64,000 bases of DNA from Notospermus geniculatus (Eukaryota; Nemertea; Pilidiophora; Heteronemertea; Lineidae). Both the position numbers and the translations under genes were made by a program. Each line of letters begins with the position of its first letter. The first letter of the stretch is position 1. Positions 1-11,393 of this stretch are shown piece after piece. The notes beneath the pieces were generated by a model that was given only the letters and a program-made list of their open reading frames with translations, made no database searches and was not told the origin of the DNA. The stretch spans positions 44,472 through 108,471 of the forward strand of contig NMRB01000685.1 in NCBI GenBank assembly GCA_002633025.1, read 5' to 3'.

Positions 1-125
1 AGAAAGATGAATAGATGTTGTAGTATTGTGTGGAATGTACCGATGTGATTTGTAAGTTATTTTATTGTGATAGTACAATGGTTCGCCATGAAAGAGCCAT
101 GCGTTGGAATTTCATTCTCTGATCT
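1..125. repeat. 125-bp direct repeat, copy 1
   Basis: This segment recurs at 867-991 with only two or so substitutions. The copy starts at or before the window edge and stops exactly where the 126-211 palindrome begins. Beyond that point the two copies share nothing. I do not recognise the family, and it has no coding capacity. Confidence 0.9.
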
Positions 126-211
126 GCCCGGTTAGGCCCTACGACGACGTTTATCTATTGTGTGGGTATACCCAAACAATAGATAAACGTCGTCGTAGGG
201 CCTAACCGGGC
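126..211. repeat. 86-bp near-perfect palindrome (foldback)
   Basis: The two 43-nt halves are reverse complements about the 168/169 axis. The only mismatch is 162 against 175. The core is the self-complementary GGGTATACCC, so there is almost no loop. It may be a foldback/MITE end structure or a cruciform-forming sequence. It abuts the end of direct-repeat copy 1. No matching element is seen elsewhere in the window. Confidence 0.92.
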
Positions 212-866
212 GCTTGCGAAACCTCCCTAATATCAAGAAAAACGGCATCGGTGCCACACAAGCATATGACAACAGTTGGATAAGGTTTCGTATGTGCGCA
301 GAACTACAGTATATCGGCTTCAAATTGGATTGATAGACAAAAAGCCAATTAATGGGTTGAAAGTTACAAGATTTCATGCAGGGCTGGGTAAATCCGAAGT
401 AGCACTTTCCCGACCTGAAATTTCCCCAATTAGTGCTCTCAGTGCCTTGGATCTGGGGGTACAGGAGGCAGATTAAGACAATTAACAACCAATAGCTGAA
501 CTTAATGACCATTGAGTCCTACATACATCGAATTTATATCACTTGAAGTCCCGATATTCGCATTCTGGCGCATTACGTACTGATTATCAGGGGGCACAAC
601 ATCAATAAAACCGCCTACAATGTGAGAATTGTGACTTCTAGTACACACAACTAGACATATCCTATTGTTAACAGTTGGGAGAAATCAGCACTCGTGTTGT
701 AAGTTGTTGTGGGATTTCGGTGAATCGCTCTTCAAACCACCTGTGCTACAGACCCTTACCGTCATTAAACCTCTCATCTGTTCCTATAGTCAAGTGATAT
801 AGTTTGCCAGTTCTCTGTACCCATACATCAGAAGCAAGTTTCATTTTGTTTGGGAAAAATAGGACC
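212..866. other. Unassigned non-coding stretch
   Basis: Between the palindrome and the second copy of the 125-bp repeat I see only short open frames, with no domain, RNA gene or obvious repeat. Confidence 0.5.
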
Positions 867-991
867 AGAAAGGTGAATAGATGTTGTAGTATTGTGTAGA
901 ATGTACCGATGTGATTTGTAAGTTATTTTATTGTGATAGTACAATGGTTCGCCATGAAAGAGCCATGCGTTGGAATTTCATTCTCTGATCT
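867..991. repeat. 125-bp direct repeat, copy 2
   Basis: Same sequence as 1-125, offset by 866 bp. Substitutions are visible near 873 (G for A) and in the GTGTAGAAT stretch (GTGTGGAAT in copy 1). Downstream it runs into unique sequence and then the minisatellite at 1023, not into a palindrome. Confidence 0.9.
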
Positions 992-1022
992 CGTTTACAA
1001 TAGAATTAGTATTGACTCAATC

Positions 1023-1318
1023 CCTCTGCAACTTGATCAGATGATTCTGATATTTACTGACTCTGATATTTGTTCGGATATTTTGCAACATATGAAGTGT
1101 TCCTCTGCCCAATAACTTGATAACACGATTTTGATATTTTGCAATGATTCTGCAAGTCGATATTTTGCAACTCGATAAAATGATTCTGCAAGTCGACAAA
1201 ATGATTCTGATATTTTGCTAGTCGATAAAATGATTCTGCAAATCGATATTTTGCAAGTCGATAAAATGATAATGACATTTTGCAAGTCGATAAAACGATT
1301 CTGATATTTTGTAACAAG
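1023..1318. repeat. Degenerate minisatellite (ATTTTGCAAGTCGATAAAATG-like)
   Basis: Interspersed modules related to GATAAAATGATTCTG and ATTTTGCAAGTC alternate with spacings of about 20-28 nt for nearly 300 bp. The array is most regular from 1140 to 1316. Overlapping minus-strand open frames here are by-products of the repeat. Confidence 0.85.
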
Positions 1319-2318
1319 GAATGACTCTACTTCTTGATAATAGGCGATTTAGAAAGAATTCGTTAACTGTATAGCAGATGTTCCATCAGCAGGCCTGACC
1401 GCTGTGGACATCAGCCCCTGAGATCGCGGGTTCGAATTCCTTCATTCCTTTACATCTTTCTCAGGAGCGCTCCCTGTCTTTTCCTTAGGATCAGTGGCCT
1501 GAAGAGAGGCTGAACTCTTTCTCCTCAAGTATCTTAAGATAATCCCTCGCCTTGTGGTGAAGGAGCTCCAGGCCCCATGAGCTCACCGTTCCCTGTCTCT
1601 CCCTTACTATTCCACATGATTGATGTGACCAATCCATCATCTTCTACCACTCGACTTGTATGACGTACAACTCCTGACTCGACCGTGGTTTCCCTTGTAC
1701 AAGGACATGAGGACAAGAAGTAGAAGAAAATCTAAAAACTACCCAGAGTGCTGGCTGCTGAGGTTCTCCTAAAGTCGTAGAAAAACGTAAAAAATAACAC
1801 GATGGTTGACAAACTTTGATGGATTAGGTCAAATCGATTGATTGATTTGCCGTTAGTTCATCAGACCTTTTGGTTCATTCTCTTTGTCTCAAGTTTCAAA
1901 GAAGGCAGAAATGTTGGTGCGTTTTGTGATTTTATTTTTTCCATTCTAACCTACTCTTTGTTTCGTTTTTTACATCAGATTAACATAAAAGAGTTTTAAC
2001 CGATCTTTGTTTGGAGAGAAGACAGAGACGGGCTTTTACTGGTTTGCAAAAAAATTGTGTCTCTCGAACACACAGGGACACAAGGAACTAAAACAGTTCG
2101 ACCTGATTCTGTTTTGATAACTATGAATATCTCGTTCTTCAGCCAGTAAATAACATATTCTTTTGTTTCTACATTATTTATTTGTACTTCTTCAAGATTC
2201 TTCCACACACGAAGGTCGCTACAACCATGTCGAGTGTTTTAAGTGTGATGATCAATGTTCCAGCAACAAGGAGCTCTTTAGCGACAATTACTCATCCTAA
2301 ATGAGGTTTCTTATTGGC
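1319..2318. other. Unassigned; one pol III B-box-like motif
   Basis: No gene recognised. GGTTCGAATTCC at 1429-1440 matches a tRNA B-box and lies about 30 bp after an A-box-like stretch, so a decayed tRNA-derived SINE head is possible. I could not fold a full cloverleaf. Confidence 0.3.
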
Positions 2319-2447
2319 TGGCTCAAGGTCGTTACTCAGGGTCATGCCTCAAGGTCGTGGCTCAAGGTCATGACTCAAGGTCATGCCTCAAGTCGTGGTT
2401 CAAGATCGTGGCTCAAGGTCGTGGTTCAAGGGTCATAGTTCAAGGTC
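2319..2447. repeat. Short-unit minisatellite (GGCTCAAGGTCGT-like)
   Basis: About ten imperfect tandem copies of a 12-13-nt unit of the type GGCTCAAGGTCGT, with variants such as ACTCAAGGTCAT and GTTCAAGGTCGT. No coding function is apparent. Confidence 0.88.
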
Positions 2448-3374
2448 AAATTAATTCACTTGATTCTTCCGACCGTTGATTTCAATGCCTAGTGTTGAAT
2501 GTTTGCACTAGAAGTTGGCAAAAAGAAATAAGATCTGCTAAAAAGAATAAGATCATACAGGCCTACTTTTTGAAAATCTGCAAACATCTTCTGCATCAAT
2601 TGTGGTTGCTTTTTCCCAAGATTAACTACTAGTGATTGTCGACTTGCATGATGAGAGCAGCTGCGGTAGGTCTTCCCTTGACATCTCCTTAATCAAGTCT
2701 AAAGGATTTAGATTTATATGTACCATCTCTCAAGTCTTGCCTGCACCCGTGACCACTTGCCCAACGATCAGTGATCTTACCACTAGACCGCGACGGTTTC
2801 CTCCCTATGGAACCCCTACCCCCACTGACTCATGTTCCATGGAGGCTAGGGCCTTAGTTTTCCAATCATGATAAGACAAGTCTTGGAAGGAAGTGAACAC
2901 CAAGACATAAATCATGTTAGGGATGATTTATGCGAATTTTATCACGGACCAGATCCTGTCTTTAAGGCTTTTATATTCCTGGGGCATGTGACATGCGGCG
3001 AAGCGGGAGTTTTTCACAAAAACCTTTCAACGTTGGTTTTATGAATTAATCTTGGTGCAAGAGTCATTGTCATCGGCAGAAGCTCATCAGTTTTCGGTAG
3101 AAGTCCCATAAATTATTGTTGAAAACCTATAAATTAGACGTGTTTCGGAAGACATGTCACCTGGTTGGCGATCTTTTCGTTTCCGAATACCACAAGATGT
3201 ACAACATTTCCTTCCTATGACAAATACCTTCAAAATTGGTGGCTGACCAACCTGAACTTTCAGGAAATCAGCAAAAAAGGAAAGAAAGAAGTTGAAAAAG
3301 AAAAAAAGAAGTTGAAAAGGAAAAAAGGAAGTTTCAAAGTATTGTTACTTGAGCGCAAGCACCAACTCAGTGCG
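2448..3374. other. Unassigned non-coding stretch
   Basis: No recognisable gene. A purine-rich low-complexity tract lies at about 3270-3340 (AAGAAAGAAG/GTTGAAAAGG-like) just before the foldback elements. Confidence 0.45.
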
Positions 3375-3541
3375 TAAAGGGCGGCGCACACGAGCGACTA
3401 AATCTGGGCGACCGCCGACGAGACTGGTGGTGCGACTAGACATCAGCCAATCAGAACCGCCAAATCTTGTCGCTTTCGCGGTCGGAAGCCAAGTCGGCCG
3501 ACAAATCGGTCAAAATTGTCGCTCGTGTGCGCCGCCCTTTA
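3375..3541. mobile_element. MITE with TA target-site duplication
   Basis: The element body 3377-3539 begins AAGGGCGGCGCACACGAGCG and ends with its reverse complement (22 bp matching exactly). It is flanked on both sides by TA (3375-3376 and 3540-3541). Short non-coding bodies with long terminal inverted repeats and TA duplications are typical of MITEs mobilised by Tc1/mariner-like transposases. GC content is clearly higher than the surroundings. It sits directly against the next foldback element, apparently inserted at its edge. Confidence 0.85.
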
Positions 3542-3773
3542 GGCTGCGATTACAAAGAGGCATACGTTATACGGACACGCCGGCTAACAATGGCTTCATG
3601 GTCGCAATGCCTTTGTGAAGCTTTTGTTAACCGGTGTGATCGTATACCGTATACCTCCTATGTGAACTGAGCCCCAGGCTGCGATTTCATAGAGGTATAC
3701 GTTATACGGACACGCCGGTTAACAATGGCTTCACGGTCGCAAAGCCTTTGTGAAGCTTTTGTAATCGCAGCCT
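3542..3773. mobile_element. Foldback element with internal duplication
   Basis: The ends are reverse complements (GGCTGCGATTAC at 3542 and GTAATCGCAGCC ending at 3772). Inside, a segment starting GGCTGCGATT and running through ATACGTTATACGGACACG occurs twice (from 3542 and from about 3673). The first copy also has an inverted partner (GTTAACCGG, ATACCGTATAC), so the unit folds on itself. It looks like a MITE that has duplicated internally. No transposase is encoded. Confidence 0.75.
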
Positions 3774-4321
3774 TATACTATAAGTTATACTGTAGCTGCT
3801 CATCAAATAAAAGGGCCTACTGGGCGCTACGTAATGTAGGAGAAAACCGAAGGCCCCGGAGAAAAGCTACGATGTTGAGGAGAGATCGCCCTCTCCAACA
3901 TAAAGGCACTGGCATGGATGGCGGAATGATCGATCAACGTGTGACGTGCAGGGAAATGAAACTATTCAAAACTCGTCCTCATTCGCACCATCCGAAAGAG
4001 AAGTATAACACACTTATTAAAGTTTTGGTTTTGCAGATATTATGTATATGAAATATTGTTCAAACTTACGCCATCCGCGCCTCTATCGCGTTCTAATTTA
4101 TGTTTTATTAGACTAGAGTCAACAAAATCTACGAGAAAAAAATACGCTGCCTGCAACGATATTGCCAATGCTGCCTTTCAATTCTCGGTCTCTTAACCGA
4201 AAATTGGAAAGCAAATATTTACATTTCTTTGCTATTGGTGATTAGAGTTGAGAAATAAGTTACCCTGTGAACTCTAATGAAAGGCGCTCCAACGCTTATT
4301 GACTCTGCCGGGTGATGGTTG
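3774..4321. other. Unassigned non-coding stretch
   Basis: No recognised gene or repeat. The overlapping open frames are short and without domains. Confidence 0.4.
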
Positions 4322-4670
4322 ACTTAAAGGGGAAATAATCATTTGTATGTCAACGCTGATTTTCTGATTGACTTTGTGCATTTCACTTGAGCTGAAATCT
4401 ACATCAGATTGAACTTCCTGTCAGTACTGTACTGACTGTTTCGAACTTAAAGGGGAAATGGCTATTGTCTGTTCCACTGGCATGACTGATTATGAAATGA
4501 CTTTGTCAGTTTCATCTGAGTTGAAATCTACAAGAGATTGAAATTTTTGTAATTACCATTTCGGACTTAAAGGGAAAGTGGTCATTTGTGTTCCCCTGGC
4601 GTGACTTATGATGATATGAAAATGACCTCGTCTATTTCAACTGAAATCAACATGACATTGAACTACCCAA
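4322..4670. repeat. Three diverged tandem copies of a ~120-bp unit
   Basis: Each copy opens with ACTTAAAGGGGAAA (4322, 4445, 4565) and carries a related block TTTCA..TGA..TGAAATCTACA..AGATTGAA. Periods are 123 and 120 bp. Divergence is high, so the array is old. No function is evident. Confidence 0.85.
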
Positions 4671-6136
4671 TGCTCTGCTTTGGCCTTTGTATTCTATTGT
4701 ACAATTCTCTTTTCAAATAAACAGTTTAAATACAAATACTGCCCAATCATGCAAGGTGCATTTCGGTGCAAGTGGGATAAAACACGGACATCACCTCCGA
4801 CGACAACACTCGTCGATTTCAGAGAGCAGCTGATGAAATCATCATTTGATAGCAACGAGTATTAGAGTGGCTATAACGGTTACACCTTCAGCTGATGAAG
4901 TGGCCGGGCAGGTGGTCGATACGTGTTGAGAACGTCACAGCTGGTCTCTGTCATCTGCTGGCGGNNNNNNNNNNNTTGGCATGTTTGGTAACACGGGGAT
5001 AGCGCATCAAAGTAAAACACGTAGTCAACCTCGTCCCCAGGACGTACCTTCTGCGATTGACGAGGTTGATAAATGGTGGGATTTCCAGCGGCCGTATCTT
5101 TGGCACTGAAGTAATCGCTTGGTTTTTCACTCTCGTTTGGTTATAAACTTGAAGCTGAGCTGGCAACTTCGGGCCTTTCTGGCCTCTAACTGCTGAAAGC
5201 ACCTCAAACACCTCACCCATATCGGCGAAAGGTTAATGTTGATATTGGATGAGAATGTCTGGTATCAGACGAAAACGAGGCTGCGATATGCTACAGCTAA
5301 CTCAGTCCCGCTGGGAATAGCTAGCGAAGCAATGAAAGTGGGAAAATTGCAATTTCACTGTCTGAATGGGCCAGGTCAGTTAGCAATGACCGTGAGCGGG
5401 CAACTGTGATGACCATCTCCGCAGCCAAGATGAATAGAAAACTACCAATCGGAGATATTAAATCTCGCGAGTGCGGGACTATCCTTTGAAAAGTCGGAAT
5501 GACTGGTGATATTGATTTAGACTTGGCTGATGTTACTCGTCCAATAATCACGGTATGGCCGTCACAAGTGGCGTATTTTCTTGAAGTGTCGTTATCTGTG
5601 GGGACTTGGGGGATCCTTTATGTGTTATCTTGTCCTAGCGATCCCGTGCGGCGCGCCCACCAGGTGAAACCCGCCGATATTGAACACTGAGCCGCGTTGA
5701 TATAGGGGAGTCGTATTTCTGATTCGTTCACGCTTTTGTTGTTGTAATGACGATTCGCCTTCGACGGTTATCCAAAAGGGCACGTGATACCGGCGTCAGT
5801 CAATACCAACTTATTTTCATGACAGGTTGAAATTAATTGAGCGAATTAGTTTTGTTAAAATTGTCAAATGTTTCACTGCTTTTGCCCATTAATTCATAGG
5901 ATTGTGCTTTTTTACGAGGGCCATTCATATCAAATCGACATTTCTTTCATAATGCATCTAATCGTGCATTTAGTTCATTAATGGTTGATGAATGAACTAT
6001 CAAATGGCCATAAATTATTACATTTTTACGATGACATGCTAAACTGGTCGACCAAATTTATTTCAAAGGTCAAAAATCTGCTTTGAAAAAATACAACTTC
6101 TAATCTGCTTTCTCACAGAGCTGCGGTGTTGCATTA
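4671..6136. other. Unassigned stretch with an 11-N gap
   Basis: No recognised gene. Eleven Ns at 4965-4975 mark an assembly gap or masked ambiguity next to GGCGG. An open minus-strand frame of about 80 codons next to the gap has no domain I recognise. Confidence 0.4.
4965..4975. other. Assembly gap (11 N)
   Basis: Unknown bases. The true length cannot be told from the sequence. Confidence 0.99.
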
Positions 6137-6444
6137 TGAAGATTATTGTTTTGTATTTTCAATTTTCCATCAGGGTCGAAGCCATAGCATTATTGGCCCT
6201 GGCAGTGGTAAGAATGGAAGAGGCCATCTTAAGCTACTCATGTTCCTCACTTGGATGGGGTCTTTTACTTGCTCTTGCAAAGGAACAAGCTACAAGGCAC
6301 CACGCCTTACTGTCCCATGGGACGGACGTGAAGAGCCAGGGATGATATCCCATATGAATTCGAGCCAGGGCTAGATTCGAACCGGGGACCTGCCGCTTAA
6401 TTAGCGGACGTGATAACCATTCGGTTGTCAGGGCTCTGAAGATT
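6137..6444 (-). mobile_element. tRNA-derived SINE, copy A, with 8-bp TSD
   Basis: Read on the minus strand, the head (6436 downwards) resembles a tRNA: an A-box region with TGGTTATCACGTCCGCT, a hairpin-like GCTTAATTAGC zone and the B-box GGTTCGAATC. A family-specific body follows, ending GGCTTCGACCCTGATGG and an A-rich tail. The element is bracketed by TGAAGATT at 6137-6144 and 6437-6444, the duplication expected of target-primed retrotransposition. The head is most like tRNA-Val by eye (inference). Such elements are non-autonomous and depend on a LINE not seen here. Confidence 0.9.
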
Positions 6445-7090
6445 GTTATGGTGCAACCAGAAAAATCAGACTTCGACCGAGAAATTTTTAAAATAATTTT
6501 TATCCTTTTCACTTGTTTCGCCATCAACTAGCGTTCGTTGGCAGGGTTCACGGCGTACACATCTACCACTTACAGTCATCAATAAGCAAAGCAAATGTTT
6601 ACGAATTGCCGAAATCTCAAATCTCAAACTTGCACGTGTGTCCTTCAGGGGGTAATCCTGGTGTCGACCAGGTCCAATTGTTTTCCTTCATAATAGCCAC
6701 AGTGGCATCTCGCTGACCCTTTGGAAACCCCACCAAGATGAACAAACACATATTACTACCTTAATTGAATATCATAAAGGTATGAATCAGTTCTCAAGGA
6801 GATATGGCCCGGCAAACAATGGTTTAAAACTTTAGACTTGACAATGAAGCTTGGGTCGGGTCAGGTATCTGTGGAGTAGAGAAGGACCACCCTGGACTTC
6901 TCCGAGGGCGTGGCTGGCTCCTATGATATGATACAGTAATTATCATCTCGGGTTCATCATATTTCACCACCATCACGCCTGGGTGGACGCAGCTTCTGGT
7001 GGTCGGATGTCGACCTTTGAGGTGGAGCAAATATGTTTGTGACTGAACCAGCGATTGTCTAATGCTTTCGCGAAACATCTTGAGGATATA
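6445..7090. other. Unassigned non-coding stretch
   Basis: I see no gene or repeat I can name between SINE copy A and the 124-bp MITE. Confidence 0.4.
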
Positions 7091-7214
7091 GAGTTTTCGC
7101 AAAGCCCCCGAAACGCCAACGCGAACGTCTATCCTTTTGTTCGGTGCTCTCTTCGTGTCATCGAACAGTGGATTTGGCGTTCACGATGGCGTTTCGGGGG
7201 CTTTGCGAAAACTC
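7091..7214. mobile_element. 124-bp MITE, copy 1
   Basis: Terminal inverted repeats start GAGTTTTCGCAAAGCCCCCG and match for 28 bp without error and about 36 bp with two mismatches. An interior of about 50 bp contains CCTTTTGTTC..GTGCTCTCTTCGTG. The same element lies inverted at 57805-57928 with exactly the same length. The flanks are TATA (left) and TGTA (right), so a TA duplication is possible but not clean. No coding capacity. Confidence 0.9.
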
Positions 7215-7861
7215 TGTAATATCAGAGATTCTCAGCGCTCGCTCCAACCGTCACTGGTTACCGACTGTCAGTGGTCGAAACTTCGTCAGATGGTAGTTCA
7301 GCAACTGTTACATTCCTTATTTGACCAGTAATCGCCGAACGAGGCAAAAAAGAGAAAAAAGCCGAAAGAAAAAGGCATAAAAGGAGAAAAAAGTGCTTCT
7401 TTCAGCGGCCGAAACATTTCTCACTTTGGGCAGGAATCGCTGTGAATGCAGAAAAACATGATGCGAACACTCGGAACCCGCGTCTCGCTACAAGATGGTA
7501 AGATTGCTTATTAATTTCCTGGTTTCTTGACAGTCTCACCACGATGGCCGACACTTTGCTATCTTAGGGGATGTTTATATGCTAGGGCAGGTCCTCGTCG
7601 GTTTTATGGCTTATAGTGGCAGACCATTAAACCTGGATGGGTCCAATAAACACCATGATGGTCCAAAAGTAGATGGTGAGGCTTTTGTAGGATGTGGAGC
7701 TATTTTGTAAGGGTGGCATTAGGGATGTTTTTATGTGGCCGTATCTAATGAATAATGGGGCATCTTCAGGGAGATGTTGACAGTAACTTGACGGCGTTCT
7801 TCATGTAATGGGATGCCGTTTACTTTGTTAAAACCATGACATGATTGTTACGAGACCTCCG
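7215..7861. other. Unassigned non-coding stretch
   Basis: No recognisable gene. Includes a purine-rich tract near 7345-7390 and no clear repeat. Confidence 0.4.
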
Positions 7862-8206
7862 TAATACGACCAGCGACAGGACGTTGAACTTGAGATACGA
7901 CCAGCGACAGGACGTTGAACTTGAGATACGACCAACGTTAGAGATACGAACAGTGGTAGGATGTTGAATTTTGAGATAAGACCAACGTTAGAGATACGAC
8001 CAGTGGTAGGATGTTGAATTTTGAGATACGACCAACGTTAGAGATACGACCAGTGGTAGGATATTGAATTTTGAGATACGACTAGTGATCGTTGCACTTT
8101 GAGATACGATCTGCGTTAGAGATACGACCAGTGATTGGACGTTGAACTTTGAGATATGACTAGTGAGCGGACTTTGAATTTTGAGATACGCCAGTAGTGG
8201 GATGTT
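7862..8206. repeat. Compound minisatellite (GAGATACGACCAGYG.. unit)
   Basis: Units of about 32 nt of the form GAGATACGACCAGTGGTAGG followed by ATGTTGAATTTT alternate with a shorter GACCAACGTTA module, giving a higher-order period of about 52 nt in the middle. Copies at the right end are more diverged. Confidence 0.9.
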
Positions 8207-11131
8207 GAACTTTTAGGTAAAAGAACTTGAAGAAGAAGAAGTAGACAGCAAGCAAGCTTGTCTTCGCCCACAAGGCTTTTAACATTAATATTGCCCCCTC
8301 AGGCATGTTAGTCTTGCCGATCTTCATGGTAAAAGTAATGTGTGCAGGTTCAATAAAGTCGGAGGTGAGATATTCAGAGCCTTTATTTCTGAATTCAGGA
8401 CAAAATGTCACATTTTCTTCACAACATAAAACAATACACCACGCACGGATTTGCTAATTACTAATGGATAGCTGCAAAAAAGTGGTTAGGAAATGTTCAC
8501 ACAAGACAAAAACTGTGACTTCATCACCGTTGTCATGTTTGCTGGGATAACGTGCCATCCTCTCCAGCCGAACGGAATGTCATGGAACATTCACGAATGA
8601 ATGTTGTTGAGATTGAAACGTTCACGGCTGATTGGTCGCAAATTCCAACGGTCGTGTAGATCTTCTGGTGCTGTGTTAGCGAGGTCTGCCTGCGGTCGTA
8701 ACTAGCGACTTTCACTCACTCCACCTCATTGATTCTGATTTGCATATCGCGAGTTTGGCGCACAATACGCCTGTAGCTGGGGCCCATTGTCTACGGAAAG
8801 CAGCACGGACGGTTCAATAGCGGATAACTCGGCGAAATGATCTGGTTTGCTTTCAGAAAAATTCATACGCTCACGATATGCATCTGAAAGCGGCATCTTG
8901 CCATTGCTGGGTTTAGCTGATCGAGTTCTATAGAATTCTGTATCCGTGATGGCTATGGTTTATTATATAGCTTGAGAGAGTCATCGTATTGAGGCTCAAT
9001 ACTCCTCGTCAAGCGCCTTTCCTCCTATTATCTCCCTCTGTAAAATATATTGTTAGATTTTTCAAAGGGCCTTTCTTATCATGTTACATACTATATTGCC
9101 TAAGAGTAGTGTCTTTCTTCAAAGTAGTGAATAAAGTATTTAGAAACCGTGGCTATTTGCTGAAAAAGATGCCATTTTAGCTCATTTTACTGGTGGCGGT
9201 TCGCCATGAAGGTACTTGGGAGATGATGACTGGACTAACATTTGGATAATACGCTGTCATGGTTGTGTGTCATGTCATCGTTTCGCTTTTAGTCTTGTGG
9301 ATTTCAGCTCTCTGCGTCTCTGTACATTTACAAAAGGTAGGTTTGGAATCTGAGGTTTGCGCTGCGGGAACCCAGTGGGTGGGTGAGGTGGGAGGGGGAG
9401 ACACACCCACTTTCTGACGACAGAAATCCTGCGTCTTTCCTGGTGCAATTTGGATGTCAAAATTTTTGGAGGGTTTTCCCTGGTTGAGACAGAAATAGGC
9501 TTCTTTGGATACAACGGCTCAAATTTAGTGTCACTCGTAGAAGGCTCTTTATTCCAGGGTTCGTACGCATCCTTGAAAACCTTGATTATCATTGAATTTT
9601 GCTATTTGCCTCCAAGGGCCTTGAAAAGTGCTTGAATTCTGCACAACTTTTGTCAGAGTCATTGAAAGTCCTTGATTTCTTGTGTTCTTCCTTTATTCTC
9701 TCGAGTCTGGCCTGCGTGATTACCGGTATGTTGTGATATTAGGACTTATTTCTTTGCAAAAATCTTCTGTCAGTGTACCAAAAATCCTTGAAAAGTTCGG
9801 AAACAGCCCTTGAAAAGTCCTTGAAAAGTCATTGATTTTTTTGCTTTGCCAGGGGGAAGAACCCTGTTATTCCTTTCGCTATTTCCTAAGGAAAATGCCA
9901 AACCTCTCCACGATATCTACGTCTTTCCGAATTCGGTTTGCTAAGTTGGAGCTCGGATCACCTGCTTTTTCGTTGCCTCTTCCAGGTGTCGCTGTTCCAA
10001 CCCTGGCTTTGCAAGAATCCATGCACAAAATTATGGGCCTACATCGTTTCGGACCAGATTCCTTCAACTCGAGTGGGAAGGAATTTATTTTGGGTTACTC
10101 TGAGACATGCGCGGGCGGGGTCGTGTGGGGATTGTAATCACTCAAGTAGGCCTAAGCTCAAACATTGTATTACTCAGATGTTTTGAAGTTTTCATCGGTA
10201 AATTCTCTAGTTAGTCATATCTTAACGGACTAAACAGCCTACATGATGGTAAAACGGTGATTCATATTCGGAAGTTCACACATCTAGGCTAAGGTACCCT
10301 CCACCATCAGCGTCATCAATATTCACGTAGGCCTAGCGGTGGAAAAATGCCTGTATTAACCTAGGGACATGTAGTTCTAGACTAGGAAAAAATATTAGGT
10401 AGGCCTATACATTATTCACGCAAAGGCCCTGGGAAGACGACGTCGTATTGTCGGTTTTTTGTGACGAAATCCCACTTTGCCGTGGGTGATGCCAGCAGCT
10501 CTAATCGTGGGAGTGAAGTGCATTAATCATAGGCGTTCGTCACTTAAAATTATTTGCCAAATTTATAGAAATTTTATGAAATTAACCAAATGACGGAAAA
10601 ATCCAGTGCAATTCTTGAAAATGTGATATATTCTTAATTGAAGTGCTTTAGATTCTTCATTAGGACGTCGAAGATGCACAATCTAATCAATTAAGTAAAA
10701 TTGATTGACAGGTGTCAATCAATGGCATGCATCCTTCCCTGGGATATTAGGCACTTCTAAAGTTTTAATATTCAAAGACGTGCAACACTATTGAAAAAGA
10801 TCGCACATTGTCAACTGCTTGTTTAAACTTTCTTGGCGGAATTCAATGCACGCAGTATCGAATATCCGAGATGAGTAATTGTTTGTTAGAAAATAAAAAT
10901 ATTTTCCCCAAGGCCTGCGTAGATTCATCGCAAAACGTTCGCAAAATCTAATTGCCAGTTATTTTGTTTTTTTCACAATATGCCATAAATAGATGTTGTT
11001 TACCATTTTATCGGTGTAATAAGCCACGTTGCTCCCGTTTCTCAGTGTTTCCCTCATTGTATAGGCTATACCCTGAAACGAGATTGACAGATTTCCCTGT
11101 GTTCCCCTATTGCAACGTGCCTGTATTTGAT
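8207..11131. other. Unassigned non-coding stretch
   Basis: About 2.9 kb without a recognisable gene. CTTGAAAAGTC-type short repeats occur near 9600-9835. Three TAGGCCTA palindromes lie at about 10147, 10328 and 10399. The open frames of 100 or so codons here show no domain and are of chance length. Confidence 0.4.
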
Positions 11132-11393
11132 TTTTCCGTCAGGGCAAAAGCCATAGCATTGGCCCTGGTAGGTATGGAAGAGGTCATCTCAAGCTACTCA
11201 TGTTCCTCACTTGGATGGGGTCTTTTGCTTGCCGTTGCAAATGCACAAGGTACAAGGCACGACGGCTAACTGTCATGCGACGGACAAGAAGAGCCAGGGA
11301 TGATTAATCCCATATGCCCTGGGCTGTATTCGAACCCGGAGCCTACCGCTTGCTAAGCGGACGACGTGATAACCACTATATCAAAGGCTCCTC
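11132..11393 (-). mobile_element. tRNA-derived SINE, copy B
   Basis: Same family and orientation as copy A. The plus strand reads CCGTCAGGGCAAAAGCCATA at the left (element tail), then the shared body, then the tRNA-like head with CTTGCTAAGCGG and GTGATAACCACT at the right. It has small indels relative to A. I could not see a convincing target-site duplication. Confidence 0.88.

Noticed and set aside
1420-1445. Possible tRNA gene
   Set aside because: The B-box is good, but I could not form acceptor and anticodon stems; at most a decayed SINE head.
6137-6444. tRNA genes within the SINE heads
   Set aside because: The tRNA-like part runs into a conserved non-tRNA body shared by all copies and lacks a matching acceptor stem, so these are SINEs and not functional tRNAs.
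7862-8206. CRISPR-like array (repeats with spacers)
   Set aside because: The intervals are themselves repeated, there are no unique spacers of constant length, and the genome is animal. It is a minisatellite.
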